Source: Tolypocladium sp. Sup5 PDA-1
Taxonomy: Eukaryota; Ascomycota; Sordariomycetes; Hypocreales; Ophiocordycipitaceae
Length of the DNA stretch: 64,000 nucleotides
Direction: 5' to 3'
NCBI GenBank assembly: GCA_000750105.3
Contig: JPHH03000008.1
Coordinates: 744,001-808,000 of the forward strand
Part shown: in pieces, positions 56,901 to 64,000 of the stretch
Layout of the letters: each line of letters opens with the position of its first letter
Numbering within the stretch: the stretch's first letter is position 1
Notes under the pieces: model-generated
Seen by the model: the letters and a program-made list of their open reading frames with translations, nothing else
What the model was told of the DNA's origin: nothing
Database searches by the model: none
Translations under genes and position numbers: made by a program

Positions 56901-57435
56901 CCAAGGGAACGGTTCCAAAGCAGCGTCGCCAATGCAGAAGGACCGCTCACTGGAGAGAAATCCGCAGGTCGGTGACGACGAGGAACTGGAGTTGGTCAGC
57001 AGCCTGAATACCGAATCGAGCACCAATACGAGCACTCCTAACCAGGTGTTTCATTCGGCACGCTCATCCCCGGAGGGCAAGCCTCCGAAGCCCGATGGTC
57101 AGGCTGTTGGCAAATCGAAAAACGACAACAAGCCAAATGCTACGAGCAAGTTCGTCTCTGTTGACACCGATGAGCTGCATTTCGTTCGAACGCTACCCAG
57201 CTCCTCATCGGACGCCTCCACCGACAACGAGGCATCGAAGGCGCGGGGGCAGCTCGTTAAGAAGGGCAAAGGGGCGATGCTGCCTCCACCGGGACGGGCA
57301 ACGGCACAGAAAACTAAGCGATCTAGCCACTTCCCGTCCTCCACGCGACATCTCATCTCCGTCGGCGAGAGTGCCTCGCCAAAGAGGACGAGAGCAGGCT
57401 ACGACGGCATCGACCGGACGGTTGACCTGACCTAA
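53943..57435 (+). CDS. ULP2: Ulp2/SENP6-7-type SUMO protease (5' end unresolved)
   Basis: Cysteine protease of family C48 that removes SUMO, mainly poly-SUMO chains, in the nucleus. Supported exons are about 53943-54136, 54194-54227, 54282-55405 and 55461-57435; the start codon lies upstream and was not found. The ATG at 54264 is part of an intron end (GCTAAC...CAG), so it should not be used as the start. The protease core shows the catalytic His (HAHWYLAII, codon 56146), Asp (ITLDSLDS, 56386) and Cys (NNFCDCGVFVLGY, 56536), preceded by FLNDNLISFYLRYLQ. Ulp2-type insertions separate the core blocks. Both flanks are long, Ser/Lys-rich and disordered, with a Lys/Glu coiled coil after the protease (EKEKEEKEEKRKAAAKKK) and a possible SUMO-interacting patch TVVVGE at the N-terminal side. 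Confidence 0.88.
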
Positions 57436-57904
57436 CACAACATCCGCAAATACCCCCAGTTCGGAGTGCCATCTTCCATTCTTCGCATCACTATGCGATG
57501 ATCGGGGCCTACGGCCTAGGATGGTTTCATGATGGACAACAATTTTTGTTTTCTCTTCTGCTTCACCCAACGTGTGGAGCAAGACCTGCGTGCATAGCGC
57601 GGACGGCGGCGTACGGAAGATGTTTTATAATGTTGGTTCATGGAGCGAGGGGGATGGCGTGGACAAGATACCGGTATGGTGACCACTGGCCGGTGAGGTT
57701 TGGAAGACGGTGTCTAGGTGGTAGCTGTCCGGATGGATTGCAGATGGACGGTGGTAGACGGTTAGATCGTGGCAGTCAAGAGGATTAGATATCAATCCAA
57801 CGTGACATTGCACAGATACACGGCGTTGGTCAATCACGAGCGCAGCGACCGTGCCCAAAGCTGAAGCAGATGTTGTGTTCCCAAGTCTATTGAATTACAC
57901 CACG
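57436..57904. other. Convergent intergenic region
   Basis: 469 bp between the 3' ends of the SUMO-protease gene and RRP9. No gene or strong element seen. Confidence 0.6.
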
Positions 57905-59671
57905 CTATGATTCATCCTCCTCGTCGTCATCTGAGCCCTCGCGCGCACCATTCACCCGCGCCTTTTGTATCCTGGGGACCTCGAAGACGACGCCGCCGTT
58001 GCGCACCGCCTTGCACACCTTCCACCGCCCGAAGCGATGCTCCTGAGCCACGGCCGCGACGACGCACAGCCCGTCCTTGCCGCGGTCGCCGCGCTCAAAC
58101 ACGGCGATGTCGTTGATGACGCCGGGGATGGCGCGTCGGGACTCCTTGGCATGGCCGTTTTGTGTGTCGCCGTTGGTTTGCGCGTCGGCATCCTCATCTT
58201 GTTGGTGGTCGCCGAGGATGCCGACTTGTTCAATCTTCTTTTTGTCCTCTGTGAGCTTCCACACGCGGATGTGGCCGTCCCAGCTGCCGCTGAGGATGAC
58301 GTCGGAGTAGGGTATCGTCTTGAGGGCGGTGATCCAGCGGGGCGTCGGGGCGGGCACAGCGTCGGGGCTGGGGTCCTCCTCGGCTGATGCCTGGACGGCC
58401 TCCAGGGCTGGGTCGATGCCGTGGGCGATGGGCTCGATGTAGACGGGCTTCTTCTTGGTGACGCTCCAGAGGGCGATGGCGCCGTTGTCGCTGCCGGTGA
58501 CGAAGAGGTCGTCGTCAATCATGGCGATGCGGTCCATGCTGCCCTCGTGGAGGAGCGAGCGCGGGTCGATGCCCGGCCGAGGCTTCTTGTCCGCTCCGCC
58601 GCCTCGGAATACCAGCTGTGTCTCCTCCGCCACCTTCCAGAGACGGGCTGTGCGGTCTCGGGCGCCGACACTGACGCAGCGCTCCTGGGCGAGGGCGTCG
58701 ATGTCGACGACGTGATCCTGGTGACCAAAAAGCGTCTCGACATATGCCAGCTCGTCCAGACTCCATACCTTGACGGTACGGTCTTTGGAGGAAGAGTACA
58801 GCTGGTTTGTTCCGCGGCGGAAAGCCAGCCCAGTGACGGCGTCGCGATGGTGCGTCATGACCTTGAGGGGCTTCAACGTTGCAGCATCGTAAATGATGAG
58901 CTTCCGGTCCTCGCCGCCAGTCACCACGTATTTCCCATCCGGAGACGCCGCAACGGCCAGTATCTGTCCCACATGCATTTGATACTTGATATCCTTGCCC
59001 TTGCTCTTGTTTCCCCTGATCCATGACTCAAGCTCGGGCTTCTTCTTCGGCGGAGCTTGCGGCTTCTTTGGTTTTCGTTTTGTGGTTTGGGGGTATTGGT
59101 GTTGGGGGAGGTCCTGCGTCCTCCATTTGTGCAGGTAGAGGTCTTTGGTGGTGGTATAGACGTAAGGTGCGCAGGCGGCAATGGATGTGACGGCGTTGGT
59201 GTTGGTTCGGAAGAAGGTCTGGGAGGCTTTGCTGAAGGCCAATTCGGAGGTCAATTGGCGGTACACTCGTCCTTTGGTCTCGGCCACGTCCTCTTGTAGC
59301 CGCTCTGCGATCAGGTCTCGGTCGATGTCTGCCGCATCGAAGCCGGCTTCGTCCACGTGCTCCTTGATATTCTCCAAGTAGCGCTCTGCCAGCCGCAATC
59401 GCTTCTCAGCGGCGGTCTCCTCGTCCTCGTCGTCTGATTCGTCTCGGTCTACCGCCTCGCCCGCATCGGACGGGCTGTCGTAGCTCTCGTCATCGTCCGA
59501 GTCGGAGCCGGAGATGGACTCGTCCCGCTCGGCTCGCTTCTTAGTGGCGGCGGCCTTCGCAACGGGTTTCCCTGCGGTTTTCGAGCCGGCGAGTCTCTTT
59601 TTAGGCGCGTCTGGGGCCGCAGGTCGCTTGCGCTTCTTCTGGGCACCGGGAACGGTGAAAAAGGACGACAT
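57905..59671 (-). CDS. RRP9: Rrp9/U3-55K U3 snoRNP WD40 protein
   Basis: U3-specific box C/D snoRNP protein (human U3-55K) that binds U3 snoRNA at the B/C motif and is needed for early 18S rRNA cleavages. Intronless, 588 aa. The N-terminus carries basic nuclear-type patches (QKKRKRPAAPDAPKKR) and acidic Ser tracts (SGSDSDDDES), then the conserved helical RLAERYLENIKEHVDEAGFD and DRDLIAERLQEDVAETKGR. WD40 blades follow from about residue 160 to 560 (YVVTGGEDRKLIIYD, LYSSSKDRTVKVWSL, CVSVGARDRTARLWKV, LFVTGSDNGAIALWS, VILSGSWDGHIRVWKL). The C-terminal blade (VVAAVAQEHRFGRW) is family-typical, followed by an acidic tail. It is a second U3 processome WD40 gene in the window. Divergent from PRE1. 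Confidence 0.96.
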   Translation of the reverse strand: MSSFFTVPGAQKKRKRPAAPDAPKKRLAGSKTAGKPVAKAAATKKRAERDESISGSDSDDDESYDSPSDAGEAVDRDESDDEDEETAAEKRLRLAERYLENIKEHVDEAGFDAADIDRDLIAERLQEDVAETKGRVYRQLTSELAFSKASQTFFRTNTNAVTSIAACAPYVYTTTKDLYLHKWRTQDLPQHQYPQTTKRKPKKPQAPPKKKPELESWIRGNKSKGKDIKYQMHVGQILAVAASPDGKYVVTGGEDRKLIIYDAATLKPLKVMTHHRDAVTGLAFRRGTNQLYSSSKDRTVKVWSLDELAYVETLFGHQDHVVDIDALAQERCVSVGARDRTARLWKVAEETQLVFRGGGADKKPRPGIDPRSLLHEGSMDRIAMIDDDLFVTGSDNGAIALWSVTKKKPVYIEPIAHGIDPALEAVQASAEEDPSPDAVPAPTPRWITALKTIPYSDVILSGSWDGHIRVWKLTEDKKKIEQVGILGDHQQDEDADAQTNGDTQNGHAKESRRAIPGVINDIAVFERGDRGKDGLCVVAAVAQEHRFGRWKVCKAVRNGGVVFEVPRIQKARVNGAREGSDDDEEDES

Positions 59672-60017
59672 TGTCGTTCACCTGGTCAAGCTGGCCGCTG
59701 GCATCCGTCCCGCATTAGACATGAATTTCTGTGGCAGCGTCGCTGGAAAAAAAAAGTTCGAGGTGATGGACCACAGAAAATGCGGCACCCCACTGCCTGG
59801 AATCTGTGGCCAATGAGAGCACGCCGTCGGGGAATAGTGATTCCGGGCTGGGGCGGTCGCTCGCGGCACAAACTGGGGAGCTCGTTGACGCGCAGCAACT
59901 ACAGCCTAGCGGGAGCTCGCTGGCCGTGGACCTCAAACAAGCTCACCTCCAACTGACTGCGTCCCGTTGCTCTTCCACCATCACCTTTCAACACCGGAAC
60001 ACTGCACACAAGTCACG
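59672..60017. promoter_or_regulatory. Divergent promoter RRP9 / PRE1
   Basis: 346 bp between opposed starts, with an A9 run at 59749-59757. I found no copy of the yeast proteasome element GGTGGCAAA. Confidence 0.55.
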
Positions 60018-60836
60018 ATGTGAGTATCTCCTGCTGCTCGCAGAAGCATTGCCAAGCTCACACGTTGCAACAGGGAGGTTCTTCTGGGAATTACGGGCAA
60101 GGACTTCACCATCATCGCGGCCTCCAAGGCTGCGATGCGAGGCGCCACCATCCTCAAGGCTGCCGACGACAAGACGAGACCGCTGAACAAGCACACGCTC
60201 ATGGCATTCTCTGGAGAGGCGGGAGACACAGGTATGGCATCCCGCTGTGGCGATGCACGTCGACAGCCGAGCTAACGTGGCCGCAGTGCAATTCGCCGAA
60301 TACATCCAACGAAACGCCCAGCTCTACTCGATGCGCAATGAGACCGAACTGTCGCCCTCGGGTCTGGCACACTTTGTCCGCGGAGAGCTTGCCTCGAGCC
60401 TGCGATCCCGGCACCCTTACAATGTGAATCTGCTGATGGGCGGTGTTGACCCCATCACCGGCAAGCCCTCACTGTACTGGCTGGACTACTTGGCTGCGTT
60501 GGCAGAGGTGCCCTATGCCGCCCACGGCTACGCACAGTACGTCCATTCTGGAGATTGCCGCCTGCTGGGCTCCTGCCTCCCCTCGCGAAGCAAGTAGGCA
60601 TTCATGAAGATTTCAACTAACGTCGTTTAAATAGGTACTACTGTCTGTCCATCCTGGACAAGCACCACAGCCCCGACATTACCCTCGTACAGGGCATCAA
60701 GCTCCTGAACATGTGCACGGATGAGCTGAAGAGGCGGTTACCGATCGACTTCAAGGGCATGGTGGTCAAGGCGATCAAGGCGGATGGGATTGTGGACATA
60801 GAGTTTGATGATGACCGCGTGGTGAAGAGCGCTTGA
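60018..60836 (+). CDS. PRE1: Pre1, 20S proteasome beta4 subunit (PSMB2)
   Basis: Non-catalytic beta-type subunit of the 20S core. Predicted exons are 60018-60019 (the AT of the start codon), 60074-60231, 60287-60536 and 60635-60836 (203 aa; human PSMB2 is 201). The mature sequence begins EVLLGITGKDFTIIAASKAA with no propeptide and no catalytic N-terminal Thr, as expected for beta4. Conserved blocks: DDKTRPLNKHTLMAFSGEAG, VQFAEYIQRNAQLYSMRNE, YNVNLLMGGVDPITGKPSLY, AAHGYAQYYCLSILDKHHSP and LKRRLPIDFKGMVVKAI. The first intron (60020-60073, GTGAGT...ACAG) interrupts the start codon after AT; splicing supplies the G. The last intron is 98 nt with an AACTAAC branch. Divergent from RRP9. Confidence 0.96.
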
Positions 60837-63089
60837 GGCAGTAGCCACGGGAGGGGAGGATAAGACTTGTACTTTTACGCTCTGGGCAAATGAAGACTTA
60901 TAAACCGAGGTGTCTTCGCGTCTTCCAACTCATAGCCACGCGCAAGTGTCATGTTCAACGGAGATATGCCATCGCCTTTGACGCCAGCTGAGTATCTTGT
61001 TGACGAAGGTATGCATGTCAGTCGGTATACAAATGAAGAGCTCCTTTGGTTTCATTCAAACTTCCGATGCCTTGCCGGCTCTGGGTAAGATTGCTGCCAA
61101 TATATGTGCCGTGGCGGGTGTTGGCACATAGGTAGCCTACCCTAGACACAAGGGGCTTGTGGTCTCCTTGCTTCCGTTCGCAAGACATCATCATCTGTAT
61201 TTTTATTTCTAGGGTACTGTTGCTACTTCTTTATTGATATTTCGTGGGTCCGCTGCTGGCTTGCACGTGTCTGGGCAGATGACCGTTGTTTGCAGGTCAT
61301 TCGATTGTTGCTGCATCCCAGCTCACCAGCGTCGCAGTACTTCGTATACCGCCACATGCTCGACGTGTACGTCCCTGCCATGCTGTCACACAAACCAAAC
61401 AGACTCGGAATGGAACGTCTGCATCGCGGATCTAGCCGCGTGCGTCGTGTGACCGTGAGCATGGCTGCCGAACTAGAGTACGGGGTCTCCTGGTGCAGAA
61501 ATCCATTTGAAGTTGAGATTCTGCTGCGTGGTTTCGTCAAGCACATGACTGTGGCGTCTGGGCACGTGCGGTCAACGTCACTGGCCGTCGCGGCATCCAA
61601 GTTGGGAAGTTCTCCGGGTGCGAAGGTTCAGAGCCGGCTCACCGAGAGCGGCCGAAAAGATGGCGTCTGTAGTCCGTACCTAGGCTTTTACATGAAATCT
61701 CAGCACTCTGCTTTGGTGAGCGAGATGGACGCTGCCGACTGCAGTCTAGAGCGATAGCCCGATGGTGGCGGTTGCAAGTGGTCTCCATGTACGGAGTGCG
61801 CGACTGCTCTCTCGACTTATCAAGACACCTAAGAAAGAAAGGCAGCCGAGCACGTAGGGAGGCAAGTAAGGCAGCTGCCACTTGAGAATCAGGCGCAAAT
61901 AGAGTGGTTGCTGTCAATTAAAGAACGTGCCTGATGATGGCTCTTTGCTCCATTCGCTGCATGCTTGAGCCCAATCCTCGAGATGGCCCAAACGCAGGAG
62001 CATGTAGAAAGACACGACGTGGAGCGTGGCACAGGTCATATATCGTGCTGTAGTCCGCAAACATGGTACGGGTGTGGCCTACGTGCCTTCACTGTCTGGC
62101 CGGTAGTGACCCAAACGCGCGTTTGAGAAACGCCTTGGCTGCAACAGTCGACTGCCGCAGCAGAGGTTCGAGAAAGACTGGGCAAATCTAGGCCTCTTGA
62201 AAAAACCAAAAGGCATCGAGCCTGCTAGCGAAGCGGTGAGCCGGAGGGATGCAGACATTTGATGGCAGTTGGGTTCTTGAATACGCCACCGAGTCTCCTC
62301 GGCGAGAACTCATGATGACGTTTAGGGAATGGGGGGTTGCATGACTTGGCGAGATCCAAGTACAGTAAAGGTATCTTCCACGGCTTTAGTGTGCCGGATG
62401 TACCTAATCGGTACCTGCAGGCTACTGCAGTCTACGCTCGTCCACTAAAAACAGCGACGTTTGTATGTACTCCGTACTTCGTAGCGCTGTTGCGTTGCGT
62501 GGGCTGCACACCTCTGAGAAACTGGGCACGGCAGCACCGCAGCCGCACTGGAGTGGACCACTCACGGCTGCTCCCCCCCGAAAATTTTGACCCTTCCCAA
62601 CCTTGGGCACTAGCCTCCTTCTGGCCACCCGCCCTCCAGCCAATTTTTTTTCTCTGCTCTTCTTCGCCTCCAGCTGCTCGCTCTCTCGTCCCTTTTCTTC
62701 TCCCACAACCCAAACCTCTCCATCCACAAAACCCTTCATCCCCCATCCCCCCATCCTCACCATTTCTCCAGACGCCTTCGTCTTTCCTTGGTCTCTCCTT
62801 TGAAGATTCTGCGTGGTTCTTCGAGGGATACTGCAAGCACACCGCCTCGTGTGTGTACCTACTCCGACCGTAATACATACTGGGAAGAAAATCGGGAGCA
62901 CAGGCCCTCTGTTTCCTTCTCTTTCGCGTTTTCTGTCTCTACTTGGCGGACAGGACCTCTACTTCACTCTCTTTCATTTCAGAGGGTGATTTCGAACGAC
63001 TCGATCGACTTTCCCCGCCTTCTCGAACCTCGAGACACCGACGTTGACAAACGACCTTTCAACTGAAACTCGTCCAACCTCAACCCAAC
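60837..63089. other. Intergenic region and DED1 promoter/leader
   Basis: 2.25 kb between same-strand genes. No gene is supported between 60.9 and 62.5 kb. GAAAATTTTG lies at 62580-62589. From about 62640 to 62960 the + strand is rich in CT and C tracts, the usual make-up of promoter/leader of strongly expressed filamentous-fungal genes; DED1 may have a leader intron ending CATTTCAG (near 62982), but a donor was not fixed. Copies of GTACTTCGTA are at 61337-61346 and 62474-62483. Confidence 0.55.
62467..62480 (-). repeat. Inverted copy of the 14-nt GAAGTACGGAGTAC motif
   Basis: Read on -, these 14 bases are identical to 18081-18094. The motif lies about 610 bp upstream of the DED1 ATG, in non-coding DNA as at the other site. 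Confidence 0.85.
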
Positions 63090-64000
63090 ATGGCGGACCA
63101 AATCAACATGGCTGGCCTCAACCTTGGCCCCGGCGCCCAGCAGCCTGGCGGCCGATCCTACATCCCGCCTCACCTGCGAAACCGCCCGTCTGGCCCTCCC
63201 CCCATGAACGGCGCCCCCGCCGACGCGCCCGCACCCGCACCCGCACCTAACGGTGCTCCCGCTGGCGCCCCCGTCAACGGACTTGGCCAGAGCGCCTGGG
63301 CCGCCAAGTAAGTTCTTTTGCAACTTGACCTCTCGCCCGTTGCTCTTTTGCTAACAACTATGACAGCCAGCCCCCCCCGCCCCAGGCGAACTTTGCTGGC
63401 CGCCCGGGCTACGGCCCTGCTGACGCCGCGCCTCCCGCCCTCCAGAATAACCGTCGCGGCGGCTGGGGTGGCCGCGGTGGCTACTCTGGAGGCGCCGGCG
63501 GCGGATACGATGGCCACTCCGGCGGCGGTGGTGGCAACTACTCGGCCCGCGGCTCTGGCGATGGACAATGGCGAGACGGAAAGCACGTCCCTGGCCCAGC
63601 TAACCCCCGCGTCGAGCGTGAGCTTTTCGGCGCCACTGTCGACGACCCGTCCAAGCAGCACACAGGCATCAACTTCGAGAAGTACGACGACATCCCCGTC
63701 GAGGCTTCCGGCCACGACGTTCCCGAGGCTGTTCACAACTTCACCACTCCTCCCCTGGACGAGCACCTTTGCCGCAACATCGAGCTGGCTCACTACAAGG
63801 TCCCCACCCCCGTCCAGAAGTACTCCATCCCCATCGTCATGGGTGGTCGTGACCTCATGGCCTGCGCCCAGACCGGCTCTGGAAAGACGGGTGGTTTCCT
63901 CTTCCCCATCCTGTCCCAGGCCTTCCTCAATGGCCCCTCTGCGGTCCCAGCCGGTGCTGCTGGCCAGTTTGGTCGCCAGCGCAAGGCTTACCCCACCTCT
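63090..64000 (+). CDS. DED1: Ded1/DDX3 DEAD-box RNA helicase (5' part)
   Basis: ATP-dependent RNA helicase that unwinds mRNA leaders during translation initiation. Exons are 63090-63307 and 63367 to beyond the window (59-nt intron with GCTAAC branch), 284 residues visible. The N-terminus contains the eIF4E/decapping-type conserved patch GGRSYIPPHLRNRP, an Ala/Pro/Asn-rich stretch and a Gly/Arg/Tyr-rich region (GGWGGRGGYSGGAGGGYDGH). Helicase sequence begins with the upstream aromatic and Q motif (HYKVPTPVQKYSIP), then motif I AQTGSGKT and GGFLFPILSQAF. The remaining motifs, including DEAD, are outside the window. The ATG context is AACATGG; the family start MADQINMAGLNL fits. The gene continues past the right edge, so its completeness cannot be judged. 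Confidence 0.96.

Noticed and set aside
1..64000. tRNA, rRNA, CRISPR arrays and transposons
   Set aside because: Reading both strands I saw no cloverleaf with B-box, no rRNA-like sequence, no regularly spaced repeats and no intact transposase or reverse transcriptase; a dedicated search could still find a small relic.

Overview
The window is chromosomal DNA from a filamentous ascomycete. The coding and exon style points to Sordariomycetes, most likely Hypocreales. Reasons: a GC-rich genome with about one gene per 2.8 kb; GT-AG introns mostly 50-66 nt long with CTAAC/CTGAC branch sites; a 2EXR-domain gene; and housekeeping proteins with filamentous-fungal rather than yeast architecture. No rRNA, tRNA, CRISPR array or intact transposon was seen. 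All exon boundaries were read by eye from splice consensus, reading frame and remembered family conservation, so they are predictions.

Layout, left to right: VPS54 (-) and MCM5 (+) share a divergent promoter with tandem MluI cell-cycle boxes (0.6-7.0 kb). An uncharacterised membrane protein (-) is divergent from UTP13 (+), followed by SAD1 (+) (7.6-14.7 kb). A class II eIF4E/4EHP (-) is divergent from LOC1 (+) (15.1-19.0 kb). An alpha/beta-hydrolase (-) is divergent from the CTD kinase CTK1 (+) (19.3-26.3 kb). Then comes an accessory-looking stretch (26.7-32.8 kb): an orphan internally repeated protein, a 2EXR protein, a gene-poor segment with homopolymer and simple repeats, a small secreted-protein gene that looks frameshifted, and an uncharacterised basic/Ser-rich protein. 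PMP3 (-) and an NRP1-like RNA-binding protein (+) flank a 3.4-kb gene-free interval (34.9-38.3 kb). An F-box-like acidic protein (-), HAT2 (-) and XRN1 (+) follow, then SPC3 (-) divergent from a ULP2-type SUMO protease (+), RRP9 (-) divergent from the proteasome gene PRE1 (+), and finally the first part of DED1 (+), cut by the right edge.

The gene set is mostly core RNA and protein housekeeping: U3 snoRNP/SSU processome (UTP13, RRP9), 60S assembly (LOC1), splicing (SAD1), Pol II CTD phosphorylation (CTK1), translation (4EHP, DED1), 5'-3' mRNA decay (XRN1), SUMO removal, proteasome, signal-peptide cleavage, histone chaperoning, replication licensing and endosome-Golgi tethering. There is no operon-like or biosynthetic cluster logic; the recurring architecture is the divergent gene pair (eight of them).

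The most unusual points are: the orphan repeat protein at 26.7 kb; a 14-nt motif and its parts dispersed only through non-coding DNA; a GC-AG first intron after five coding bases in XRN1; an intron that splits the start codon of PRE1; a 57-nt stop-free intron in MCM5; and the apparently broken secreted-protein gene at 30.7 kb.
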